Shown here piece by piece: positions 33,709-42,169 of a DNA stretch of 64,000 nucleotides. How positions within the stretch are numbered: the first letter of the stretch is position 1; the number at the start of each line of letters is the position of its first letter. The position numbers and the translations under genes were made by a program. The DNA comes from CAIKBL01 sp964555355 (lineage in GTDB: Bacteria; Pseudomonadota; Gammaproteobacteria; Ga0077536). The stretch is taken from contig CAZKRY010000008.1 in assembly GCA_964555355.1 (NCBI GenBank), forward strand, positions 218,722-282,721. Direction: 5' to 3'. Under the pieces are notes generated by a model. It had not been told where the DNA came from, made no database searches, and was given only the letters and a program-made list of their open reading frames with translations.

Positions 33709-35135
33709 ATGCGCTCTCGACCCCACTTGAGCATCATCTTTTTCAGCGCTATTCCAGCTCGGAAGAAATCGGCGGGTATTTGCAAGCGCTCGCCACCGCG
33801 GCGGGACCTTATGCAACACTGCGCGTTATTGGACGGTCCGCACTTAATCGCCCTTTGTATGGCTTGCATTGCGCGGATCCCGCAGCCCGCCCGGCGTTGC
33901 GGGTGTTGTTGGTGGGCTCGCAACACGGCGCCTCCGAGGCCGCCGGCTGCGAAGCGTTGCTCATGTTGGCGCGCGCCATTTTGCTGGAAGATTTACAAAT
34001 TCTGCTCGAGCGCTTTGAGTTGTTCTTTATTCCCAACTCGAATCCGGATGGCCGCGAAGCGGATTCCGCACGCAACGGCAATGACGTTAATCTAAATCGC
34101 GACTTTGTACTGCTTTCGCAGCCGGAGTCGCGGGCACTGGACACCGCCGTCTTGCAATTCGCGCCCGATGTCGTGCTCGATGCACACGAATCCGCGATCT
34201 ACAAACAAAAATCCTTAGGCGCCGAAGGCTACTTGACGACCTTCGAAGCGCAGTTCGACGTCGCTAACGCACCGGCTATCCCGGCGCCAATCCGTGATTA
34301 CACCGAGCGTACCTTGCTGCCACGCTTAATCGCCGCCGTGACGGCGCGCGGCTTACACGCGCAACGCTATATACGTGAGATTACTTCTAGCACACAGGCC
34401 ATCACGCATGGCGGGTTGGTGGCGACGATGTTCCGCAACAAGGCCGGTTTACGCGGGCCTTTGACAGTCTTGCTCGAGACACCGATGGAACCCAAAGCTG
34501 GCGTGTACCCAACCTTTCGAAATATCGGCGTACGCACCGAGAAGCAGTTAACGTGCATGCAAGCGCTGTTGGAAGTGGTGGCCGATGAAGTTGCCAATAT
34601 TCGCAGCTGTGCGAATTCGATCAATGGAACGTTGGCGCCCACCTTTCCGCTAAATGGCACTTATCGCGAGCGAAGTGCGGATGCGAAGATCACGATTCCT
34701 TTGCGACGGCGAGATACCTACCAGCTCGTTCCGATCGCGTTTCCGGATCACCGCGAAGTGATGCCGCACGATGAATTTGAAGCGCCGGCGGCATACCTAA
34801 TCGATGCGCATACCGCGGTGTTTGCCGATCTATTGCTGCGGCATCACATCGGTTTTGAAGTGACGGACGGTGCGGAAAGTCGGCGAGTGGAACGATCGAT
34901 ATTCGAAGGCCATGGAAGTGTCGAGCGCGCCTGCACCGAACTCGACAAGGTGCAACTAAGAGAAGTGCCGCGAGACGGCGCTTTGTTCGTGCCCATCACC
35001 CAACAAACGGCGCGCTTGTTGCCGTTACTGCTCGAGCCTAAGAGCTTGAGCAGCGTGTTTCAATATCAAAAATTCGCGCGTTTGTTGGTGCCTGGCAAGC
35101 CACATTTCGTTGCGCGCGCGCTGCGACAATCGTGA
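33705..35135 (+). CDS. M14-family zinc carboxypeptidase paralogue 2 (cytoplasmic)
   Basis: A 476-residue paralogue of the preceding gene with matching order of motifs: GSQHGASEAAGCEALL, NPDGRE, DVNLNRDFVLLSQPESR, VLDAHESAIYKQK and VLLETPMEP. Unlike paralogue 1 it keeps the canonical Asn-Arg pair and has no signal peptide, so it probably acts in the cytoplasm. It starts GTG 33705, overlapping the previous stop. The pair looks like an old tandem duplication that split between compartments. The substrate is unknown; amide conjugates of aromatic acids are a reasonable guess from the neighbours. Confidence 0.75.
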   Translation: MNALSTPLEHHLFQRYSSSEEIGGYLQALATAAGPYATLRVIGRSALNRPLYGLHCADPAARPALRVLLVGSQHGASEAAGCEALLMLARAILLEDLQILLERFELFFIPNSNPDGREADSARNGNDVNLNRDFVLLSQPESRALDTAVLQFAPDVVLDAHESAIYKQKSLGAEGYLTTFEAQFDVANAPAIPAPIRDYTERTLLPRLIAAVTARGLHAQRYIREITSSTQAITHGGLVATMFRNKAGLRGPLTVLLETPMEPKAGVYPTFRNIGVRTEKQLTCMQALLEVVADEVANIRSCANSINGTLAPTFPLNGTYRERSADAKITIPLRRRDTYQLVPIAFPDHREVMPHDEFEAPAAYLIDAHTAVFADLLLRHHIGFEVTDGAESRRVERSIFEGHGSVERACTELDKVQLREVPRDGALFVPITQQTARLLPLLLEPKSLSSVFQYQKFARLLVPGKPHFVARALRQS

Positions 35136-35182
35136 TCAATTACTTACGCCGCAATCGAGCGGTGAACCAGGAGCGGAGCTAA

Positions 35183-36064
35183 ATGCATATCGGCGTCTTT
35201 TCGTTCAATACGGAATATTCGATGCGTCTCGATAAATTGGCGAAGGCCGCGGAGGCGCGCGGCTTTGAATCGCTGTGGGTGCCGGAGCACACGCATATTC
35301 CGGTGCCGCGCGCGGGCGAGCCGGCGGATCCCAAGACCGGCATGCCGATGGCCGGAAACGGCATGTTTTTTCTGCCGGAAGAATATCGCCACATGTCCGA
35401 TCCGTTCACCAGTCTCGCCGCCGCCGCGGCGGCGACCGAACGTCTGAAACTCGGCACCTGTGTGTGTCTCATCAATCAGCATCATCCGATTAACCTGGCG
35501 AAACAGGTGGCGACCTTGGATCGCTTGAGCGACGGGCGTTTTATTTTTGGGATCGGCGCGGGCTGGAACGTGGCCGAGATGAATCATCACGGCGTGCAAT
35601 TTGAAACGCGTTGGCGCGAGTTGCGCGAACGGTTGCAGGCGTTGCGTGCGTTGTGGTCGCAGGAACGTGCGAGTTTTGACGGTGATTTTGTACGATTCGC
35701 CGAGAGTTGGCAGTATCCGAAGCCACTCCATGCCGGCGGGCCACCAGTCACGCTGGGTACGCTCAATACGCCGTTCGGCCGCGCGCAGGTCGCGCGTTAC
35801 GGTGATGGCTGGTTACCACTCGCTTTTGATCTCGATGAAACCGCCGGCCATATCGCCGATGTACGCGGTCAAATGCAGGCGCTGGGGCGCGATCCGAGCA
35901 AGCTTGAGGTGTCGTTGTTTTTTCTGGCGGACGAACAACAATCGACGACAACCATCGCCAAAGCGCGCGCGCTTGGCGTCACGCGAACGATTTTGCGCTT
36001 GCCCGTCGCGGACGAGACCGCGACGTTGCGGTGCTTGGATGCTTATGCGGGCTTGATTGTGTAA
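35183..36064 (+). CDS. LLM-class flavin/F420-dependent oxidoreductase (Rv2161c-like)
   Basis: A 293-residue luciferase-like (LLM) TIM-barrel protein. It shows FESLWVPEHTHIPVP, TERLKLGTCVCLINQHHPINLAKQVATLDRLSDGRFIFGIGAGWN and WQYPKPLHAGGPPVTLGT, matching the group commonly labelled 'probable F420-dependent, Rv2161c family'. Many members may instead use FMN; sequence alone does not decide. RBS GGAG upstream of ATG 35183. It follows the carboxypeptidase genes after 47 bases and precedes a palindromic repeat block. Confidence 0.82.
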   Translation: MHIGVFSFNTEYSMRLDKLAKAAEARGFESLWVPEHTHIPVPRAGEPADPKTGMPMAGNGMFFLPEEYRHMSDPFTSLAAAAAATERLKLGTCVCLINQHHPINLAKQVATLDRLSDGRFIFGIGAGWNVAEMNHHGVQFETRWRELRERLQALRALWSQERASFDGDFVRFAESWQYPKPLHAGGPPVTLGTLNTPFGRAQVARYGDGWLPLAFDLDETAGHIADVRGQMQALGRDPSKLEVSLFFLADEQQSTTTIAKARALGVTRTILRLPVADETATLRCLDAYAGLIV

Positions 36065-36065
36065 A

Positions 36066-36211
36066 GACCCTCACCCTACCCTCTCCCGCAGGCGGGAGAG
36101 GGTGAAGAGGAGAACCTCTCCCTTGGGAGAGGTCGGCGCAGAGCGCCGGGTGAGGGGCAAGGTTTCTACTGGCACTGTATTAAGACCCTCACCCGCTAAC
36201 GAGAGAGAGTT
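36066..36211. repeat. Bipartite palindromic repeat, copy 2 (inverted) with a third partial unit
   Basis: Unit A in reverse orientation (36066-36104: GACCCTCACC...CCCTCTCCCGC and its inverted partner), unit B (36114-36158: ACCTCTCCC..GGGAGAGGT then GGCGC..GCGCC and GGTGAGGGG), and a degenerate start of another unit A (36182-36211). It lies between convergent genes (LLM oxidoreductase and MaoC protein). Confidence 0.85.
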
Positions 36212-36252
36212 AGATCGATCGCTCCCGCAGCAGGCGCGCTATTTAGTTGTTC

Positions 36253-36681
36253 TTACAAATTCTTCGAGATTTCCACAACAGCTTCGCCTTGGGTTTTGAC
36301 CTCGCCTGTTTCGTCTGCTGCTTGCACGGCAACCTTGATGAATTCCCGCGGACCCTCCCGCCATTTTTCGGTCACGCGCGCGGAACAGGTGATCTGGTTG
36401 CCAACGCGTGTCATCGCGAGAAAGCGGGTGGAAAATTGCCTAATTTTGTCTTGGTTAACCCACGCGGTTAAACAACGACCCATATAGGCCATGACCAACA
36501 TGCCGTGCGCGATGACATCGCCCAAGCCGGCCGCGCGCGCGAAGTCGATATCGACGTGCACGGGGTTGTGGTCGCCTGAGGCACCGCAGTACACCGCGAG
36601 CGTTTGGCGTGTGATGGCCGGTACGGAAAAGTTTGGTAATTCGTCGCCGACTTGAGCGTCGCAAAGCGCGCGCGTTGCCAT
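36253..36681 (-). CDS. MaoC-family hydratase, catalytic-type subunit
   Basis: A 142-residue hot-dog-fold protein with the MaoC/R-hydratase signature YCGASGDHNPVHVDIDFARAAGL, containing the catalytic Asp/His pair, then AHGMLVMAYMGR. It lies 11 bases after a companion MaoC_N-type gene. Such pairs form heterodimeric (3R)-hydroxyacyl-CoA dehydratases or related acyl-CoA hydratases. The exact acyl-CoA is not evident; breakdown products of the neighbouring aromatic pathway are possible. Confidence 0.82.
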   Translation of the reverse strand: MATRALCDAQVGDELPNFSVPAITRQTLAVYCGASGDHNPVHVDIDFARAAGLGDVIAHGMLVMAYMGRCLTAWVNQDKIRQFSTRFLAMTRVGNQITCSARVTEKWREGPREFIKVAVQAADETGEVKTQGEAVVEISKNL

Positions 36682-36692
36682 GTTTGGTCCCC

Positions 36693-37142
36693 TTAGCCGT
36701 GACGCACGACGATCGTGCGCTTGAATTCCGCGACGAGTTCGCCGCGTTGATTGGTAATGCGATTGTCTTGCACGATGAATTCGAGCAAGCCACCTTTTTT
36801 GTCGTAAATATCCGTGATGCGCGAATCGAAAGTCAGCGCATCCCCAGCGAAAGCCATGCGGTGATAGGTAAACGCTTGCTCGCCGTGTAGCACCTTGGGC
36901 AACGGGATCCCAACCTCGTCAAACCAGCCATAGGGGTTCGGCCGGTCCATTTCTAGACAGAACAAAAAGGTCGGCGGTATCGGCAATGAAGGGTAACCGG
37001 CGGCGCGTGCGGCCGCCTCGTCGGTGTACACCGGATCCTGCTCGCCAATCGCGTGCGCGAATTGGCGCAGCCGCCCTTTTTCAACCTCGAGCGTGCAGCG
37101 CGGCGAGGTGTAGCCGATGAATTTTCGATCAATCACATTCAT
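36693..37142 (-). CDS. MaoC-N-type (FAS1-like dehydratase) partner subunit
   Basis: A 149-residue hot-dog-fold protein beginning MNVIDRKFIGYTSPRCTLEVEKGRLRQFAHAIGEQDPVY and containing PPTFLFCLEMD and HGEQAFTYHRMAFAGDAL, typical of the N-terminal MaoC-like dehydratase family. Together with the downstream MaoC protein it should form one hydratase. ATG 37142 has GGGAG only one base upstream, so the in-frame GTG at 37157 is also possible. It is divergent from the PPOX-fold gene across 69 bases. Confidence 0.78.
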   Translation of the reverse strand: MNVIDRKFIGYTSPRCTLEVEKGRLRQFAHAIGEQDPVYTDEAAARAAGYPSLPIPPTFLFCLEMDRPNPYGWFDEVGIPLPKVLHGEQAFTYHRMAFAGDALTFDSRITDIYDKKGGLLEFIVQDNRITNQRGELVAEFKRTIVVRHG

Positions 37143-37211
37143 GCTCCCTACAGCCACAAGCGGGCTTGCCGGGTATTATTGCACCCTCGTTTTGTCCACG
37201 GAGAATACGCA

Positions 37212-37748
37212 ATGCCCAAATTGACGGATAAAGAACTGACGGCGTTTCTGGCCGAACCCGGCCTCATTATGGACATTGCAACGCTGGATAACGATGGATG
37301 GCCGGCCGTTTGCCCCATCTGGTATATCCATGAGCAGGGCAAAATCTGGTTCACGCCGCGCCAGCATTCGGAGTGGCTTGCCAATATTCGGCGCGACCCG
37401 CGCGTTGCGCTGTGTATCGATGAAGCGGCGCTGCCGTATCGGAAAGTCATCGTGCAAGGCCCGGCCGTGCTCGTTCACGAAGTCGGCCAGGACGATCTCT
37501 GGCGCGATCGTTATCGCCGAATCGCCGAGCGCTATCTGCCGGCCAAAGACGCCAATGCCTATGTGGATGTCACCGACGATCAACCGCGCGCGCTGTGCGC
37601 CGTGACGTTGGCGGACTCCGAGGTCAAAACCTGGCGCATGCCGTTGGCGGACGAAAAATATCAAGGGATCTGGGCCAAACGTTATTGGACGAAAGATGCC
37701 AAGGCCGCGGCCGACGCGCCGGAACTTTTCACGCCCCCCACAGCGTAA
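37212..37748 (+). CDS. PPOX-fold (pyridoxamine phosphate oxidase-like) flavin/F420-binding protein
   Basis: A 178-residue split-barrel protein: LIMDIATLDNDGWPAVCPIWYIHEQGKIWFTP, EWLANIRRDPRVALCID and VIVQGPAVL are the typical strands of the family that includes FMN, heme and F420 binders (FDOR-type). The cofactor cannot be assigned firmly. Start ATG 37212 has GGAG eight bases upstream; the frame is open back to 37053 but that part overlaps the divergent gene. It is followed 32 bases later by a phosphotransferase gene. Confidence 0.75.
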   Translation: MPKLTDKELTAFLAEPGLIMDIATLDNDGWPAVCPIWYIHEQGKIWFTPRQHSEWLANIRRDPRVALCIDEAALPYRKVIVQGPAVLVHEVGQDDLWRDRYRRIAERYLPAKDANAYVDVTDDQPRALCAVTLADSEVKTWRMPLADEKYQGIWAKRYWTKDAKAAADAPELFTPPTA

Positions 37749-37780
37749 TTACGTAATTAAGACAAAAGTAACACTCCATT

Positions 37781-38791
37781 ATGGTGACCGACGAATTACG
37801 CGCGAATCTTGAGCATTTCATCCGAGATCATTTAGGCGAAAGGGTAGTCCTCAGCACGCTAGAAGATTCCGATGGTCATGCCGGACTAACCTTTCTCTTT
37901 GAGGTATGCGATCGCACTACGTGCGCGCCGGCCGGCAGTTATGTGCTGAAGATCCCACCCAAAGGTGTGGCCCGTCGCGGGAACACCGATGTTTATCGCC
38001 AAGCGCCGCTGTTGTGGGCGTTGCGTGATGCGGGGTTACCGGTACCGAACGTGCCGTTTGCGAGCCAAGACGAACGCTGGTTCGGCGTGCCGTTCATCGT
38101 CATGGAACGTTTGCCGGGACGTACGTTTTTTGTATGGGACCCGCATCCCAGCTTTGCCCGCGACAAAACCGCAACTCAACCGCTCTGGCGACAAGCCACC
38201 GAGGCGCTGACCCGCTTTCATCAATTCGATTGGCGCGCCAAGCTAGCCACCTGGCAGGCGCCGGAGCCGCTCACCGAACAAGTGACGCGTTGGCGCAAAA
38301 TCTTTGCGCATTCGCCGGAACCGCAGTGGATCGAACAAGCACAGACCGTTGAGGCGCTGCTGCTGAAGACCATGCCGTCGGCGGCGCCGGTCGGCCTCTA
38401 TCACGGCGACTATCAACCCGGGAATATTCTATATCAGGATGGCCAGCTCACCGGCGTCATTGATTGGGAAATTTCCGGGATTGGCGATTCGTTGCTCGAT
38501 ATCGGCTGGTTGATGATGGCGGCGGATAGCGCGAATTGGGTCGATACTTGGCATCCGATCCATCCATTACCGGTCGCCGAAATTCGCGATATTTATGAAA
38601 GCCGGATGGGCCAAACATTCCACGACATTCCGTGGTATCAAGCTTTTGCCGGTTTCAGACTTGCGAGTATCGGCTGCTTAAACGTCAAACTCCATCGCAA
38701 AGGCCAGCGGCACGATCCAATCTGGGAAAACATGGGCTTGTGTTTAACGCCGATGTTCGAACGGGCACGCGAGATTTTGAGCGCGCGGTAG
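37781..38791 (+). CDS. APH-family phosphotransferase
   Basis: A 336-residue aminoglycoside-phosphotransferase-fold kinase of the group often found beside acyl-CoA metabolism genes (ACAD10-like). Catalytic loop LYHGDYQPGNILYQDG and metal-binding GVIDWEISGIGDSLLDIGWL (~residues 208-245) are intact, and the ATP-binding Lys is in YVLKIPPKG. A small-molecule substrate is likely, but its identity is unknown; resistance function is not implied. It is convergent with the aminotransferase gene, 21 bases away. Confidence 0.8.
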   Translation: MVTDELRANLEHFIRDHLGERVVLSTLEDSDGHAGLTFLFEVCDRTTCAPAGSYVLKIPPKGVARRGNTDVYRQAPLLWALRDAGLPVPNVPFASQDERWFGVPFIVMERLPGRTFFVWDPHPSFARDKTATQPLWRQATEALTRFHQFDWRAKLATWQAPEPLTEQVTRWRKIFAHSPEPQWIEQAQTVEALLLKTMPSAAPVGLYHGDYQPGNILYQDGQLTGVIDWEISGIGDSLLDIGWLMMAADSANWVDTWHPIHPLPVAEIRDIYESRMGQTFHDIPWYQAFAGFRLASIGCLNVKLHRKGQRHDPIWENMGLCLTPMFERAREILSAR

Positions 38792-38812
38792 GCGCGACGT
38801 CACTCACTGCGT

Positions 38813-39976
38813 TTATTTGCAGCTTTGCAAGGCGCTGTCGAGCCGCTCACGCAATCCCGTCAAGCGCGCGACGGACTCATTCGCGAACACGAAGCGTAGG
38901 AAATCGTCGCTGCGCGGCGTGCCCCAGCCGCGCATGGGCGTCGCTGCCACATCGAGCGCCAACAATGCATCCGACAACGCCGGCGCGGCCACGCCGAGTG
39001 CCGCGCAGTCGAGTAACGCCGACCAGCCGCCGTTTGGCACGATGAGCGGCAAACCCACACATTCCTCGCACAATTTGTTACGACGGCGCTCCAGTGTTTT
39101 TACCGACGCAGCCAAGTCTTGCAGCGGGGCATTGAGTGCGGCGGTGGCCGCGTCTTGCGCGATCCCAACCGGACAAACCACATTCGACATCGTAACGAGC
39201 GCGAGATCGTCGATGATGGTGGTCGGCGCGACAATCCAGCCGATGCGCCAGCCGATCATGCGAAATTCTTTCGATACCGCGCCAACGGTGATGGTGCGCG
39301 CCGCCATGTCGGGCAGTGCTGCCGGATGTAAGTAAGGGACGGCATCGAACAAGATCCGTTCCATGGCGGCGTCGTAGACTAACCAAGCATCGGCCGCCAG
39401 GCATACTTCACGCACCACCGCCCAATCCTCCGCGCCGAATACCAAGCCGGTCGGCATCACCGGGCTCATCATGAGTAGAACCTTGGTGCGCGAAGACCGT
39501 GCTGCACGTAACGTCGCATGATCGAGACGCCAGCGACCGTCCTCGATCCGGCATTCGGCAAAAACCGGCACGCCGCCAGCCAGCCGCACTCGATTGACGA
39601 GTCCGCGATAAATCGGCGACGGCAGGATGACTTCGTCGCCGGGTTCAAGCAGTGCGAGTAGGCAATTCAAAATGCCATTCAAGCCGCCGGCCGTGACGAT
39701 GGTCGATTGGTACCATGGGTAATCGACGCCGGTTAGCCGCGAGACGTGGGCGGCGGCCGCGCGCCGCAGCCCCTCGTTTCCCAAAAAGGGCAAATAGCTG
39801 TTGGCGTCATCCCGCCCAACGGCCTGGCGCGTGGCTTCGACAACGCCGGGCGGCAACGGGAGATCGGTGTCTAAATTTTCGAGCCGCAATAATTCAGGAC
39901 GATGTGTGTTGTCCGCGGCTTCGCCCAGGCGCTCGACCCCGATGCTACCCATTCCACTCAATCTACTCACCGACAT
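38813..39976 (-). CDS. PLP-dependent class I/II aminotransferase
   Basis: A 387-residue fold-type I aminotransferase. The Schiff-base lysine is in GAVSKEFRMIGWRIGWIV (~residue 230); other landmarks are DDANSYLPFLGNEGLRRAAAAH, TAGGLNGILNCLLALLEPGDEVILPSPIY, and a VYDAAMERI segment corresponding to the PLP ring-stacking Asp/Tyr region. The subgroup and amino donor are not clear. The open frame continues to 40018, but ATG 39976 (MSVSRLSGMGSIGVERL) gives a more usual N-terminus. Confidence 0.8.
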   Translation of the reverse strand: MSVSRLSGMGSIGVERLGEAADNTHRPELLRLENLDTDLPLPPGVVEATRQAVGRDDANSYLPFLGNEGLRRAAAAHVSRLTGVDYPWYQSTIVTAGGLNGILNCLLALLEPGDEVILPSPIYRGLVNRVRLAGGVPVFAECRIEDGRWRLDHATLRAARSSRTKVLLMMSPVMPTGLVFGAEDWAVVREVCLAADAWLVYDAAMERILFDAVPYLHPAALPDMAARTITVGAVSKEFRMIGWRIGWIVAPTTIIDDLALVTMSNVVCPVGIAQDAATAALNAPLQDLAASVKTLERRRNKLCEECVGLPLIVPNGGWSALLDCAALGVAAPALSDALLALDVAATPMRGWGTPRSDDFLRFVFANESVARLTGLRERLDSALQSCK

Positions 39977-40076
39977 GAGGGGCCTCCACAAACCTACAAG
40001 CAATCGTCGTGGTGCCACGGTATGCTCTTTGCGCGGAATACAAAAGCAGCTCGGTGGCGTGAATTATGAGCGGGGC

Positions 40077-40163
40077 ATGAAACATTTTGACTGCGAAGCA
40101 ATACCCATGCCCACACCCGGCGCGTACCGAATGCTGCCTCGGAAGACGATTCGACTCGGATGA
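40077..40163 (+). CDS. Possible 28-residue leader peptide before ogt
   Basis: A short frame starting MKHFDCEAIPMPTPGAYRM whose TGA overlaps the ogt ATG (ATGA), giving a translational-coupling arrangement. I do not recognise the peptide. No convincing ribosome binding site is visible, so it may not be translated. Confidence 0.25.
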   Translation: MKHFDCEAIPMPTPGAYRMLPRKTIRLG

Positions 40164-40672
40164 AGGCGATGTTACTCGTCGCTAAGTTGTCCTCACCGCT
40201 TGGCGAGATGCGACTCGTCGCCGATCGGGAAGGGTTTTTGCGCGGCCTTGAATGGGGGGATTCAGCCGCACGGCTTGAGCACTTGTTGGCCCTTCGGTGG
40301 GGCGCGCTTGAATTGCGGCAAGCGCGAGACCCTCATGGCTTTTGCAGCGCGCTAAGCGCGTATTTCACGGGCACGCCGTCCGCCATTGACGACCTGCCCG
40401 TCAAAACCGGCGGCACACCGTTTCAGCAAACCGTGTGGCAAGCCTTGCGTAAAATCCCGCACGGCACCACAGTGACCTATCGCGAGTTGGCTGCAGCTGC
40501 GGGCCGGCCGCATGCGATCCGTGCCGCTGGCGCGGCGAATGGCGCGAATGCGATCAGCCTTGTCATTCCCTGCCATCGCGTCATCGGCAGCGATGGCAGT
40601 TTGACCGGCTACGCCGGTGGGTTAAAGCGTAAGCAATGGTTATTGGCGCATGAGCGCGCGGCGGGCACGTGA
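40160..40672 (+). CDS. ogt: Methylated-DNA--protein-cysteine methyltransferase
   Basis: A 170-residue suicide repair protein that takes alkyl groups from O6-alkylguanine. The active site VIPCHRVIGSDGSLTGYAGG is intact (acceptor Cys ~135), preceded by FQQTVWQALRKIPHGTTVTYRELA and RAAGAANGAN (DNA-binding helix and Asn hinge). It has no Ada-type regulatory domain, so it is Ogt-like. Another in-frame ATG three codons in (40169) is possible. A separate alkylation repair gene, alkB, lies near 58 kb. Confidence 0.93.
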   Translation: MKAMLLVAKLSSPLGEMRLVADREGFLRGLEWGDSAARLEHLLALRWGALELRQARDPHGFCSALSAYFTGTPSAIDDLPVKTGGTPFQQTVWQALRKIPHGTTVTYRELAAAAGRPHAIRAAGAANGANAISLVIPCHRVIGSDGSLTGYAGGLKRKQWLLAHERAAGT

Positions 40673-40747
40673 ATTGCGCGCGATCAGCAAATCTTCACGG
40701 CCTGCTCGTTACAGTACCTCAATCGAATAAAACAAGAGGAGGGGAGT

Positions 40748-42169
40748 ATGAAAGGCGAACAAAAAAACGGCTTAACGCGACGCGCGTTTTTGTACTTATC
40801 AGGTTTATTCGCGATGGCCGCGGGGCGCCCGGCACAAGCCGCGGCGGCGATTGCGAGTCCCAGGCCAGAACAATTGAGCGAGTGGAATGCGCTGCTGAAA
40901 GAAGCCGGCGAATTCCCATTATTCAGCGCATTATATGGTCGTCGCTCGCGCCGCTTTGGCTGGGGCATGGAAATTCCGCGTGGACCGCTGAAATTTAAAT
41001 CCGAAAAGACGCCGGTACCCCTCGATGACTTTGAGCGATCATTACTGATTGCCGCCGGGCTCGGCGTTTCTGGTTGGCACAACGGCATTCCGTACTCGGA
41101 CGCTGAAGCCGGACTTTGTACTTACTCCGCGCGGTACACCGGGCGGACGATGCCCGCGGCGGCCGGGATCGGTAACGCGGACATGTTCTACACCGAAGAC
41201 AGCGGCACTTATTTTGTCAGTACCCGGGATGCCGGTGCCGACGGCAGTTGGGCGAAAGAGGGCATGAGCGATGCCGAACGTTTAATCGCAACGGTGAGCG
41301 CGCATACGCGCAAATTGAGTGATAAGCGTGTCGAGCTACCGCGCGGCGAGCCCAATTACAGCGCGCATAACAACTGGAATTCGAACACGCCGGGCACCAC
41401 GGTTTTCATGCCGATCGCCAATGTGTCGGAAGAATTGCTCGGCTTTTTATTCATCGTCGCGGGTTCGGGTTATACGGTGTTCGACGATCGGCACGGCAAA
41501 CCGGCTGGCGATCTCGAACCGTACTTCAAAAGCGGACTGCTGAATCCAGAAAAGAAATATCCGCTGTCGTACATGGAGCAGTACATCTTGACATGCAGCG
41601 CGGTTGAGATGGGCGACATGGGCCATAACATCGCACTCGCGCTACAAACGATTGGACTCGGTGGATGGTTTTATTCCGGCATCAGTCCGTTCGCGTTGAT
41701 GGGGGCCGCCGCGGCCAAAGGGATCGCCGGACTCGGTTTCAAATTCGAAACCAACCCGCAATGGGGCGTGCCGAATCCAGTTGGGCTCGATGGTGTCTAT
41801 CAAGGTTATTGCCCACCGTACTACAAGGACATGCGAGCGGCCGTCCAGGCGTACTACGATCTCAAGTTCGCCAAAGGCGGTACCTACGATCCGACGTCTC
41901 CGGGCCCGTTTCGCGATAACGCCACTGTCAAAGGCGCGGCGGTGCCATCCGAACCGGAACTTTTTGATGCGGTCGTCAAAATCGCTGAGTACATCTACGC
42001 GACTTACGGCAAATTCCCCGGCACCGTGCCCACCACCTTCATGCGGTTCTATACCCAGGCGCACCGCTTGGAAACCGACTTCTACGACAAGTTCTATCAG
42101 CCTGGCGCTTACCTCACGACCCATCGGCGCAATATCGAGCGCACGTTGCGGAAACAAGGCGATGCCTGA
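40748..42169 (+). CDS. Tat-exported nitroreductase-like protein
   Basis: A 473-residue protein with a twin-arginine signal (LTRRAFLYLSGLFAMAAG, Arg at 10-11) and cleavage near AQAAA. The mature part has ALYGRRSRRFGWGMEIPRGPLKF (~62-84), LLIAAGLGVSGWHN and LALQTIGLGGWFYSGISPFALMGA, suggestive of a nitroreductase/flavin-binding fold enlarged by long insertions. I do not recognise a characterised homologue. RBS GAGGAGGGG precedes ATG 40748. Its last codons overlap the Fe-S protein gene, so it belongs to a tight three-gene redox operon. Periplasmic location of a flavin protein loaded in the cytoplasm would explain Tat export. Confidence 0.6.
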   Translation: MKGEQKNGLTRRAFLYLSGLFAMAAGRPAQAAAAIASPRPEQLSEWNALLKEAGEFPLFSALYGRRSRRFGWGMEIPRGPLKFKSEKTPVPLDDFERSLLIAAGLGVSGWHNGIPYSDAEAGLCTYSARYTGRTMPAAAGIGNADMFYTEDSGTYFVSTRDAGADGSWAKEGMSDAERLIATVSAHTRKLSDKRVELPRGEPNYSAHNNWNSNTPGTTVFMPIANVSEELLGFLFIVAGSGYTVFDDRHGKPAGDLEPYFKSGLLNPEKKYPLSYMEQYILTCSAVEMGDMGHNIALALQTIGLGGWFYSGISPFALMGAAAAKGIAGLGFKFETNPQWGVPNPVGLDGVYQGYCPPYYKDMRAAVQAYYDLKFAKGGTYDPTSPGPFRDNATVKGAAVPSEPELFDAVVKIAEYIYATYGKFPGTVPTTFMRFYTQAHRLETDFYDKFYQPGAYLTTHRRNIERTLRKQGDA

